Assembly (NCBI RefSeq): GCF_001424425.1 | Contig: NZ_LMPT01000022.1 | Location: 62,001 to 126,000 of the forward strand | DNA from: Acidovorax sp. Leaf191 | Lineage (GTDB): Bacteria; Pseudomonadota; Gammaproteobacteria; Burkholderiales; Burkholderiaceae_C | DNA: 64,000 nucleotides | Direction of reading: 5' to 3' | The notes under the pieces: generated by a model | Seen by the model: only the letters and a program-made list of their open reading frames with translations | Databases searched by the model: none | Told to the model about the DNA's origin: nothing | Part shown: positions 17,221-27,475 of the stretch, piece after piece | How positions within the stretch are numbered: the first letter of the stretch is position 1 | Layout: each line of letters starts with the position of its first letter | Translations under genes and position numbers: made by a program

Positions 17221-18786
17221 ATGAGCACACAAAGCAACCGGAGCACCCTGGTCGAGCTGACAGCCAACGAACTGCGCCACCGCATCGGCACCCGCGAGGT
17301 ATCGCCCGTCGAACTGCTCGATGCCTGCATCGAACGCATCGAGGCGATCAACCCGCATGTGAACGCCATCACCGCCACCTGCTACGACCGTGCCCGCACC
17401 GAGGCCCAGGCCGCCGAGCAGGCCGTGCTGCGCGGCGAGCCGCTGGGCCTGCTGCACGGCCTGCCGCTGGGTGTGAAGGACCTGGAGGCCACGGCCGGGC
17501 TGCTGACCACCTACGGTTCGGAGATCTACCGCAGCAACATCCCGGCCGAAGACAACGTGCTGGTGGCCCGGCTGCGCGCGGCGGGCGCCATCGTCACCGG
17601 CAAGACCAACATCCCGGAAATGGGTGCTGGCGCCAATTCGCGCAACACGGTGTGGGGCGCCACGGGCAACCCGTTCAACCCCAACCTGAACGCGGGCGGC
17701 TCCTCGGGCGGCTCGGCCGCGGCGCTGGCCTGCGACATGCTGCCCGTGTGCACAGGGTCGGACACGGGGGGCTCGCTGCGCATTCCGGCCGCCAAATGCG
17801 GCGTGGTGGGTTTTCGGCCATCGCCCGGCGTGGTGCCCAGCTCGCGCAAGCTGCTGGCCTTCACGCCCATCTCGGTGGTGGGGCCCATGGGCCGCACGGT
17901 CGAAGAGGCCTGCCTGCAACTGGCCGCCACCGCAGGGCTGTCGGCGGGCGACCCGCTGACCTACCCGCTCGACCCGATGAGCTTTCTGCTGCCTGAAGGC
18001 GTGGACCTGGGCGGCTTGCGCGTGGCGTACACCGAAGACTTCGGCGCCTGCGCCGTGGACGACGGCATTCGCGCCGTGTTCCGCCGCAAGGTGCAGGCCA
18101 TGAAGCACTTGTTTGGCAGCTGCGACGCCATCGATGTGGACCTGGGCGACGTGCACCGCTGCTTCGACGTGCTGCGCGCCGAGGCTTTCGTGGCCAGCAC
18201 GCGCGAGGCGTATGAGCGCGACCCCGCCAGCCTGGGGCCCAACACCCGCGCCAACTACGAACTGGGCGCCACCATGACGCTGCTCGACAGCGCCTGGGCC
18301 CAGGCCGAGCAGACGCGCATCCTGGCGCGGTTCCAGAAGCTGTACGAGCACTACGATGTGATTCTGGCGCCTACCACGCCGGTGTCGCCGTTCCCGTGGG
18401 TGCAGCTTTTTGCCAGCCACATCAACGGCGAGCCGCAGGCCAACTACTACCGCTGGTTGGCGCTGACGTACGTCACCACGCTCACCACCCACCCCGCGCT
18501 CAGCCTGCCGTGCGGGCTGGATGATGCGGGCATGCCGTTCGGCTTGCAGATCGTCGGGCGTTTCAGGGCCGACCGGCACACGTTGGGCGTGGGGCATGCG
18601 CTGGAGCAGGCGTTCAAGGGCATCCCGGGGCTGGCGCGACCGCGCCCGGACCTGGCCAAGCTGCAGGGCACGCGGGCCGAGCCTGCACTGACCTCCATCG
18701 TCACCGGTGCACCCGACCCAAGGGACGCCCGCAGCCTGCCGCGCGAAGACCGGGTGGCGTCACAGGCCGCGGTGTCGGCGGTGTGA
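17221..18786 (+). CDS. Amidase (amidase-signature family)
   Basis: A 521-residue amidase of the Ser-cisSer-Lys type. Lys86 lies in LPLGVKDLEA, the glycine-serine loop [13 protein letters not shown] covers 157-169 and the nucleophile is Ser185 in GSDTGGSLRIPA. C-terminal ALSLPCGLDDAGMPFGLQIVGR is also typical. It would hydrolyse an amide to acid plus ammonia; the substrate cannot be read from the sequence. It starts 35 bases after the receptor gene, with an AGAGGAGA ribosome site. The last 40 residues are a low-similarity tail. Confidence 0.88.
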   Translation: MSTQSNRSTLVELTANELRHRIGTREVSPVELLDACIERIEAINPHVNAITATCYDRARTEAQAAEQAVLRGEPLGLLHGLPLGVKDLEATAGLLTTYGSEIYRSNIPAEDNVLVARLRAAGAIVTGKTNIPEMGAGANSRNTVWGATGNPFNPNLNAGGSSGGSAAALACDMLPVCTGSDTGGSLRIPAAKCGVVGFRPSPGVVPSSRKLLAFTPISVVGPMGRTVEEACLQLAATAGLSAGDPLTYPLDPMSFLLPEGVDLGGLRVAYTEDFGACAVDDGIRAVFRRKVQAMKHLFGSCDAIDVDLGDVHRCFDVLRAEAFVASTREAYERDPASLGPNTRANYELGATMTLLDSAWAQAEQTRILARFQKLYEHYDVILAPTTPVSPFPWVQLFASHINGEPQANYYRWLALTYVTTLTTHPALSLPCGLDDAGMPFGLQIVGRFRADRHTLGVGHALEQAFKGIPGLARPRPDLAKLQGTRAEPALTSIVTGAPDPRDARSLPREDRVASQAAVSAV

Positions 18787-18828
18787 CCAGCGCCAGTGCT
18801 CCACCATGAAGGCAACGAAGGACAGGCC

Positions 18829-19992
18829 ATGGACTCTGTGACATACGACCATGTGGTGATCGGTGCGGGCATTGCCGGTGCCTCCGTGGCCTGGCAACTG
18901 GCGGCCGCGGCCACCGGTGCAGGCGATGCGGACGCGGCCACCCGCGTGCTGCTGCTGGAGCGCGAATCGCAGCCCGGCTACCACACCACCGGGCGGTCGG
19001 CCGCGCTGTACATGGCGACGTACGGCACGCCCAACATCCAGGCGCTGACCCGCGCGAGCCGCGGGTTCTACGACGCGCCGCCGCCCGAGTTTGGCGACAC
19101 GCCCATCCTGTCGCCACGGGGTGTGGTGTACGTCGCGGGGCCCGGGCAGCTCGACTTGCTGCAGCAGGCTTACGACGACGCCCGCGCAGCGTCGCCCAAT
19201 GTGGAGTGGGTGGACCACGCGGCGTTGATGGCGCTGCTGCCGTGCCTGAAGCCCGACGCCGTGGCGGCGGGCATGAGCGAGCCCGAAGCAGCCGACATCG
19301 ATGTGCACGCCCTGCACCAGGGCTACCTGCGCGGCCTGCGCCAGCGCGGCGGGCAGGTGCTGACGGGCGCCGAAGTCACGGCCCTGGCCTGGGCGGGGGA
19401 GACATGGCACATCACCCTGGCCGATGGCCGCACGCTGCAGGCCCGCACCCTCGTGAATGCCGCCGGGGCCTGGGCCGACGTGGTGGCCGCTCTGGCGGGC
19501 GTGCCGCCCATCGGCCTGGAGCCGCGCCGCCGCACGGCTTTCACCTTTGCCGTGCCAGAGGGCATGGACGCCAGCAGCTGGCCTGCGGTGATCGGTATCG
19601 ACGAAAGCTTTTACTTCAAGCCCGACGCCGGCCAACTGCTGGGCTCGCCTGCCAATGCCGACCCCACGCACCCGCACGATGTGGTGCCCGAAGAGCTGGA
19701 CGTCGCCACCGGCATCTATCACATCGAAGAAATGACACGGTTCCAGATTCGCCGCCCATCGCACACCTGGGCGGGCTTGCGCTCGTTCGTGCCGGACGGC
19801 GACATGGTGATCGGCTGGGACAATCACGTGCCCCGCTTTTTCTGGCTGGCGGGGCAGGGCGGTTACGGCATTCAGAGCGCGGCGGGCGCATCGCTGCTGG
19901 CGTGCCAGTTGCTGCGTGGCGAGCCGCTGGGCGATGACCTGGTGCGAGAGGGGGTGGTACCGGAGGCGCTGTCGCCCGCGCGGCTGCGGTAG
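18829..19992 (+). CDS. FAD-dependent oxidoreductase, D-amino-acid oxidase (DAO) family
   Basis: A 387-residue flavoprotein with the dinucleotide motif VVIGAGIAGASVAWQL near the N-terminus, TTGRSAALYM, VNAAGAWADVVA and a C-terminal AGQGGYGIQSAAGASLLA loop. DAO-family enzymes oxidise amino acids or their N-methyl forms to oxo acids. ATG at 18829 is preceded by AAGGACAGG, a strong ribosome site, so it is preferred to an ATG eleven codons earlier. It is the last gene of the dsdA-receptor-amidase series, which argues for a role with D-amino acids or their amides (inference). Confidence 0.85.
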   Translation: MDSVTYDHVVIGAGIAGASVAWQLAAAATGAGDADAATRVLLLERESQPGYHTTGRSAALYMATYGTPNIQALTRASRGFYDAPPPEFGDTPILSPRGVVYVAGPGQLDLLQQAYDDARAASPNVEWVDHAALMALLPCLKPDAVAAGMSEPEAADIDVHALHQGYLRGLRQRGGQVLTGAEVTALAWAGETWHITLADGRTLQARTLVNAAGAWADVVAALAGVPPIGLEPRRRTAFTFAVPEGMDASSWPAVIGIDESFYFKPDAGQLLGSPANADPTHPHDVVPEELDVATGIYHIEEMTRFQIRRPSHTWAGLRSFVPDGDMVIGWDNHVPRFFWLAGQGGYGIQSAAGASLLACQLLRGEPLGDDLVREGVVPEALSPARLR

Positions 19993-20137
19993 AGCGGGGA
20001 TGGAGTTGCGAACGCCTGCTGTAGGGGTTTAAGCAACTGGGCAATGTGGGCTGAGCGCTATGCGCATCGGCTCAGCGCTGCGATGTGCTCTGGGAATACG
20101 CAGGTTTGCCTGGCTGAATCTCAGCCGACATCCGTGC

Positions 20138-20353
20138 TCAGGCGAAGGTGTTGACTTGGGTGCCCAGCGTGCCCGATGTGGCCAGCGCTGGCTGAGGCAT
20201 CGATTGCTGCATGGCGTCCAGCAGGGTGGAGGCGGACACGGCCTGTATGTCCAGCGCTTTCTTCAGCACCACCATGTTCAGGGCGTCCGATGTCTTGGCG
20301 CTGGCCAGGGAGGTGGCGGTGCTGACGATGCTGTTGGCGAGTGCGACGTCCAT
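20138..20353 (-). CDS. YjfB-family putative motility protein
   Basis: A 71-residue protein, MDVALANSIVSTATSLAS followed by NMVVLKKALDIQAVSASTLLDAM, which matches the small YjfB family. It has been linked to motility only by genome context; no activity is known. It stands alone between the FAD oxidoreductase and the flavoprotein gene, with no flagellar genes in this window. Confidence 0.7.
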   Translation of the reverse strand: MDVALANSIVSTATSLASAKTSDALNMVVLKKALDIQAVSASTLLDAMQQSMPQPALATSGTLGTQVNTFA

Positions 20354-20521
20354 GGCGGTTCCTTGGGTTGATGGTTCCGTATCGGCAGGTCAGGCCGAGA
20401 CTTGAGGCCTGTTACCTTGTGTGACACCCTGGCCCCGCGGCTGGGAGCGGACAGCAAAACTCGGCAAAGCGATTCTGGCCATGCGCCGGGTCGCAGGCAG
20501 TAAGAGTTTTGTGAGCCGCTC

Positions 20522-21937
20522 TCAGTCGAGCGCAGGCACGCCCAGACCGCCACATGTGGCCAGGTCGGACGCCGATCCGTCCGGCAACTGGCGCGCCACC
20601 TCCCGCAGTGCCGTGCGCAGGCCTTCCTCCAGCGTGGGGTGATAGAAAGGCATCCCCAGTAGGCACTGCACGGTGAGCTCCCGATGGATGGCGAGCGCCA
20701 GCAGGTGGGCCAAGTGCTCGCCATCGGGTGCGCACAGCTCCGCGCCCAGCAGACGGCCCGTGGCCTTGTCGACGTGGACGAGTAGCTGCCCGTGGTTGTG
20801 CATGGCGGCCCGGGCGCGGCCCTGGTCGGCAAAGCTCACGGTGCCCGTCACGGTGTGGGTTGGGTCGAGGTCTTCCAGGCGCTGGCCCACAGTGGCAATG
20901 TTAGGGTCGCAGAACACGATGGCCAGCGGCGTGCGGCGCTGGAACCGCGTGGGCGTGTCGGCCATGGCGTTCATGCCGGCGATGTGGCCTTCGTCCGCGG
21001 CCTCGTGCAGCAGCGGAACCTGCGTGTTGGCGTCGCCGGGCATGAACACCCGCAGGTTGCCGACCTGCAGCGTTTTCGGGTCCACCTGCGGCAGGCCGCG
21101 CTTGTCCAGCGGCACCCCCAGGGTCTCCAGCCCCAGGTGTTCGATGTTGGGTGTGCGGCCCATGGCGGCGATCACCTGGTCCACCACCACCCGGTTCGGT
21201 CCGCTGGAGACCTCGATGCCACCGGCCACTTCGCGCAGCTCGGCGGGTTCGCCGGTGTGCAGCACCATGTCTTGCTTGAGCAGCGCGGCCAGTTCTTCGT
21301 TGAGGCCGGGGTCGCTCAGCCCCGCCAGGGTGTCGCCGGTGCTGAATGCGGCCACCTGCAGGCCCAGACGCGCCAGCGCCTGCGACAGCTCTACGCCAAT
21401 GGCGCCCATGCCGACCACGGCGATCCGCGGGCCCAATGAGGCTTGCTCGAACAGCGTGTCGGTGGTCAGCATGCGGTCGCCAAAGGCGAGCCATTCCTCG
21501 GGCACCTTGGGGCGCGATCCGGTGGCGATGACGATGCTGTTGGCCTGGTAGACCTTGCCGTCGATGTCCACCGTGCCGGGCCCCAGCAGTGTGGCGCGGC
21601 CCGAGATGCTAGCGTGGCCCAGGTTGTCGGTGGCTTTCATCACGCCGGCCACGAAATCGTCGCGCAGGGCGCGCACACGCTGCAATACGGCGGGGATGTC
21701 GGCGCTCAGCGCATCGCCACCGCGTATCCCGAATTCTTCGAACGCATGGCGGCGGTGGAAGGCATTGGCGGCTTCGATGAGGGTCTTGGACGGCATGCAC
21801 CCCACGCGGGCACACGTGGTGCCCCAGGGACCGTCATTGACGATGAGGTAGCGGCTGGTGCGCTTGCGCACCTCGCGCAGGGCAGCCAGGCCGGCGGTGC
21901 CGGCGCCGATGATGATGGTGTCGAGCGGTTCGCTCAT
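20522..21937 (-). CDS. lpd: Dihydrolipoyl dehydrogenase-like NAD(P)/FAD disulfide oxidoreductase
   Basis: A 471-residue class I pyridine nucleotide-disulfide reductase. N-terminal FAD motif GAGTAGLAAL, redox-active CARVGC (Cys42, Cys47) in GTTCARVGCMPSKTLI, NAD motif VVGMGAIGVELSQ, second FAD segment FMPGDANTQVPLLHEAADEG and the C-terminal His-Glu pair in FYHPTLEEGL. All catalytic parts are intact. No lipoyl domain is fused and no 2-oxo acid dehydrogenase genes are near, so its partner is unknown. The ATG has an AGGAG ribosome site 8 bases upstream. Confidence 0.85.
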   Translation of the reverse strand: MSEPLDTIIIGAGTAGLAALREVRKRTSRYLIVNDGPWGTTCARVGCMPSKTLIEAANAFHRRHAFEEFGIRGGDALSADIPAVLQRVRALRDDFVAGVMKATDNLGHASISGRATLLGPGTVDIDGKVYQANSIVIATGSRPKVPEEWLAFGDRMLTTDTLFEQASLGPRIAVVGMGAIGVELSQALARLGLQVAAFSTGDTLAGLSDPGLNEELAALLKQDMVLHTGEPAELREVAGGIEVSSGPNRVVVDQVIAAMGRTPNIEHLGLETLGVPLDKRGLPQVDPKTLQVGNLRVFMPGDANTQVPLLHEAADEGHIAGMNAMADTPTRFQRRTPLAIVFCDPNIATVGQRLEDLDPTHTVTGTVSFADQGRARAAMHNHGQLLVHVDKATGRLLGAELCAPDGEHLAHLLALAIHRELTVQCLLGMPFYHPTLEEGLRTALREVARQLPDGSASDLATCGGLGVPALD

Positions 21938-22024
21938 GGGGTGGGCTCCTAGGCAAACCTTGGTGCGAGGAGTGTGCGGCAGGCCCCGGCCGGTGCGGTG
22001 TAGGCGCACAGGCATTTCTGGCTC

Positions 22025-22612
22025 TCAGGGTTCGGTCCAGCCGACGCGGCCCTGACCGATGTCGTTGATGCGCCGCACGAAGCCGGCTGCCTGCGTCTCG
22101 GGCAGGCGCAGCTGCAGGGTGACCAGGGAGCCGTGTCCGACCTCGCCCAGCTCGGCCCCGGCCGCCTCGATCTCGCGGCGCAGAAGCCCTTCGAGCGAGT
22201 AGGGCACCTGGCACTGCAGCGTGGCCATGCGCTGCAGCGTCACCTTGGGCGCGGTGAGCAGGGCTTGCGCCACCGCGTCGGTGTAGGCGCGCACCAGGCC
22301 ACCCGCGCCCAGCTTCACGCCACCGAAGTAGCGCACCACGGTGGCGAGCACGCCTTCCAGGTCCTGGTGGCGCAGCACGTCGAGCATGGGGCGCCCGGCG
22401 GTGCCGCCCGGCTCGCCGTCATCCACCGCCGCAGACTGCCCGCCCGCCAGCAGCGCCCAGCAGATGTGCGCCGCGCCGGGGTGCTGCTGCCACAGCGCGT
22501 CGACCGCCGCCTGCGCGCTGGCCCGGTCGGGCATCGGCTGCACGCAGCCGATGAAGCGGCTTTTCTTGATGGTGATATCGCTGTGCGCGGGCGCAGCCAG
22601 TGTGTAGGGCAT
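22025..22612 (-). CDS. yigZ: YigZ / IMPACT family protein
   Basis: A 195-residue protein with the UPF0029 domain KKSRFIGCVQPM, DDGEPGGTAGRPMLDVLRHQDL and VVRYFGGVKLGAGGLVRAYTDA, followed by a C-terminal DUF1949-like region (VPYSLEGLLRREIEAAGAE). The bacterial family is linked to translation or proline-peptide handling by distant similarity only. It lies 87 bases upstream of the lpd-like gene on the same strand and may be cotranscribed with it. Confidence 0.88.
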   Translation of the reverse strand: MPYTLAAPAHSDITIKKSRFIGCVQPMPDRASAQAAVDALWQQHPGAAHICWALLAGGQSAAVDDGEPGGTAGRPMLDVLRHQDLEGVLATVVRYFGGVKLGAGGLVRAYTDAVAQALLTAPKVTLQRMATLQCQVPYSLEGLLRREIEAAGAELGEVGHGSLVTLQLRLPETQAAGFVRRINDIGQGRVGWTEP

Positions 22613-22976
22613 GGGGCGGTGAGTTTACGGCGCGTCACGCTGCCGGCCGTGCGCTGGCCGATGCGCCCCGTGCGCATGGGCTGAGCGTGCGGCATCGGCA
22701 GGGTGTGGGGCGAATGCCACAGGCGCGCGCCTGTTTTTCACCGCTGTTCACATGGCGTCTCAGAGTGTGCGTTTGGTCACACTCGCAGATGGCATCTGTT
22801 CCTACACTGGATTTTTGTGGCTGCGGTCTAAGCTCGCGCTACGTTTTTTGAAGCGTGTTGAAGACCTTCTTCGCTTCATTTTTCAGTTCATTCGATCTCT
22901 CTGCGTTGCTTGCGATAAGCGGTGGTGTCGGCCAGGTTGCCGGCACTCGGCCTAGCGAAGGCACAAAGGAACCGCC
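22613..22976. other. Structured intergenic region before a small ORF
   Basis: No gene is supported in these 364 bases. Two inverted repeats stand out. GAGTGTG-N8-CACACTC (22763-22784) resembles a regulator site. A long hairpin at 22850-22877 (GAAGCG...CGCTTC with inner GAAGA/TCTTC) lies in a locally AT-rich patch. Both may control the small gene at 22977. Confidence 0.4.
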
Positions 22977-23171
22977 ATGTTCGCCATTCCTCTCATCGCG
23001 CCTTTGCACGAAACCCTGACCAGCCACGTGTTCGGCAGGTTCATGTCCCGCTCTGCAGCACCCGCCGCGGGCGCAGAGGCCGCCGTGTCGCCGCTGGCAA
23101 TGAGCGATGCCGCAGTGGACGACGCGGTGCCGGACCTGGCGCAGCGTGTGCGCGAAACGGGCGAGTGGTAG
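22977..23171 (+). CDS. Hypothetical small protein
   Basis: A possible 64-residue product, MFAIPLIAPLHETLTSHVFGRF followed by an Ala/Asp-rich acidic half. It is supported by an AAAGGAA ribosome site seven bases before the ATG and by a structured leader. No family is recognised. It has an amphipathic start and no clear membrane helix. Confidence 0.4.
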   Translation: MFAIPLIAPLHETLTSHVFGRFMSRSAAPAAGAEAAVSPLAMSDAAVDDAVPDLAQRVRETGEW

Positions 23172-23220
23172 GCAGGCCTGCCTTTTGCGGCTGCAGCCTT
23201 TTTGGCGCGCTGCGGGGCGT

Positions 23221-23745
23221 TCAGCCGCCCACCAGCTGGCGTGACATGACCACGCTGGTGTAGTTGGTCAAGGGCCGCCAGTCGCACTCCCCCACCACCC
23301 GATAGCCCCAAGACTCGTACATCGCAATCAGCGTGGACGCGGGCTGGGCGGTATCCAGACCCATGACCTGGGCGCCCGCCTGCCGTGCAAACGCAGTGGC
23401 ATGTGCATGCAGCTGGCCGCCGTACCCCCGACCCTTGGCATCGGGCGAGATGCAGAACTGGCAGAAGGTCCACACGCCGGGCTCCCGGTACAGGGCCACC
23501 GGGGAGGCAGGCTGGGGTGGCCGCAGCGTGATGGTCCCGACGTATTCATCGCCCTCCAGCATCACGAGCCCGGTCCCGGATGCGAATCGCTTGGCCGTGT
23601 CCTCCACCGACTGGTGGGTTCCCCAGTACCGCAGGCCCCGCGCCGCATGGGGCGCGTAGGCCGTGTGTATGAGGTGGGTCAGCCGCTGCAGGTCATCGCC
23701 GGCGCTGACGGGTCGGATCAAGGTGGTGGGGCTGGCGGTCGTCAT
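23221..23745 (-). CDS. GNAT-family N-acetyltransferase
   Basis: A 174-residue acetyltransferase. The acetyl-CoA loop is CISPDAKGRGYGGQLHAHA (Q/R-x-x-G-x-G/A type), followed by GAQVMGLDTAQPASTLIAMYESWGYRVVGE, the usual C-terminal strand-helix. The substrate is unknown. MTTASPTTL is taken as the start, and an earlier Met ten codons upstream is possible. Its neighbour on the same strand also carries a GNAT domain, but the two are not similar enough to suggest recent duplication. Confidence 0.82.
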   Translation of the reverse strand: MTTASPTTLIRPVSAGDDLQRLTHLIHTAYAPHAARGLRYWGTHQSVEDTAKRFASGTGLVMLEGDEYVGTITLRPPQPASPVALYREPGVWTFCQFCISPDAKGRGYGGQLHAHATAFARQAGAQVMGLDTAQPASTLIAMYESWGYRVVGECDWRPLTNYTSVVMSRQLVGG

Positions 23746-23844
23746 GGGTGCGATGGCAAGGCAGTGGGACGCCATGATGGCATGCGTGCGCGGCCATCGC
23801 CACGCCGGCCGTGCGCCGCCAAAGCCCGGATGGCACTGCAGTCC

Positions 23845-23876
23845 ACCGGCTAGAAGCGTCAGAACGCTTCACCGGT
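23845..23876. terminator. Long hairpin after the MarR-GNAT gene
   Basis: ACCGG-N3-GAAGCGT-CAGA-ACGCTTC-A-CCGGT forms a 12-pair interrupted stem directly against the stop codon at 23877. No T-run follows on either strand, so it may stabilise the 3' end or act with Rho. Confidence 0.4.
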
Positions 23877-24860
23877 TCAGAGTTTGAGTTCCCAGTGCTC
23901 TCCCACCAGTTGCTGCCCAAACCCTTCGTACGGCTCCGACTGGGCCAACTGGAAGCCGCGTTTGGCATAGATGCCACGCGCCGCAGCCAGGCAGCTGTTG
24001 GTCCACAGCACCATTTTCTTGTAGCCCTTGGCGCGGGCAAAGGCGATGCATTCGTCGGTCAGGCGCGCGCCCAGACCCAGCCCCCGGGCCTTGGGCGACA
24101 GGATCAGCATGCGCAGCTGCGCCACAGTAGGGGACTTGCGCACCACGAACACGGCACCCACGCGCTCGCCGTCAAGCTCCGCGATCCAGCAGCGCTCCCA
24201 CTGTGGCTGGAATTTCGTCACGAACTGCGCGGCGATGTCGGCCACCAGGGCCTCGAAGCGGGCGTCCCAGCCGTACTCGCGCCAGTAGGTCTCGCCATGC
24301 TGCTGTACCACCCAGCCCATGTCGCCCGGTACAGGGTCGCGCAGCACGGCTACCTTGGCGGGGCCTTGCGGTGTGGATGCCGGGGCGAGCAATGCCTCGA
24401 TGCGCTGCATGGCGTCCACCACCTCCTGGCGCCGGGCCGGGGGCAGGGGGGCGAGCAGGGCGGCGGCTTCGTCGCGCGAGCGCTGCTGCAGCGGCTCGAA
24501 CGCCGCGCGCCCGGCGGCGGTCAGGGTCAGCACGCTCTGGCGCGCGTCCCGGGTGCTGGCGCTGCGGCTGATCCAGCCCGTGGCTTCGAAGCGGCGCAGG
24601 ATGCGGCTCAGGTAGCCGCCATCCAGGCCCAGGTCGCGCGCCAGCTCGCTGGCCACCGGCATGTCGCGGTGGGCCAGTTCATAGAGCACGCGCACGTCGG
24701 TCAATGACAGGTCGCTGCCCAGGTACGGGTCGAGCACGCCCACGCGGCGGGTGAAGAAACGGTTGAACCGGCGCACGGCCTTCACAGCCTCCGGCGCGAC
24801 AGGAGGCGCGTTCGGTGGGTCGCTGGTCGAGCTGCTGGCGTTGGAAGTAGGGGTCTCCAT
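23877..24860 (-). CDS. MarR-type regulator fused to GNAT acetyltransferase
   Basis: A 327-residue fusion. Residues about 25-160 form a MarR winged-helix domain (RFNRFFTRRVGVLDPYL, LARDLGLDGGYLSRILRRFEATGWI). Residues about 175-325 form a GNAT domain (RMLILSPKARGLGLGARLTDECIAFARAKGYKKMVLWTN). This domain order is a known architecture in proteobacteria, but its targets are not generally known. The start at METPTSN has AAAGG at the right distance, and the longer frame begins inside a palindrome that looks like its own operator. Confidence 0.85.
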   Translation of the reverse strand: METPTSNASSSTSDPPNAPPVAPEAVKAVRRFNRFFTRRVGVLDPYLGSDLSLTDVRVLYELAHRDMPVASELARDLGLDGGYLSRILRRFEATGWISRSASTRDARQSVLTLTAAGRAAFEPLQQRSRDEAAALLAPLPPARRQEVVDAMQRIEALLAPASTPQGPAKVAVLRDPVPGDMGWVVQQHGETYWREYGWDARFEALVADIAAQFVTKFQPQWERCWIAELDGERVGAVFVVRKSPTVAQLRMLILSPKARGLGLGARLTDECIAFARAKGYKKMVLWTNSCLAAARGIYAKRGFQLAQSEPYEGFGQQLVGEHWELKL

Positions 24861-24868
24861 GATTGCCT

Positions 24869-24890
24869 TTGTCATGTAATTAATTGACAA
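24869..24890. promoter_or_regulatory. Palindrome before the MarR-GNAT gene (candidate operator)
   Basis: TTGTCA-N10-TGACAA with an A/T-rich centre (TAATTAAT) lies eight bases upstream of the start. MarR proteins bind 16-24 bp palindromes of this kind over their own promoters. It also lies in the 191-base gap shared with the divergent ygiQ gene. Confidence 0.5.
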
Positions 24891-25051
24891 AAGCAAGTAT
24901 ATGCCGAACCTTCATCAAGCCTGCCATTACGAGGGGGAAGTGTTTGTGGGGCGACAAAAAGTGCCCACTCACGTAAAATCGCGGGTTACCCACCACAGCC
25001 GCGCCCCACGAGGCCCCATCCGCATATGGGCCGGCCGCGCTCCCCATCCGA

Positions 25052-27458
<2,407 letters not shown>

Positions 27459-27475
<17 letters not shown>

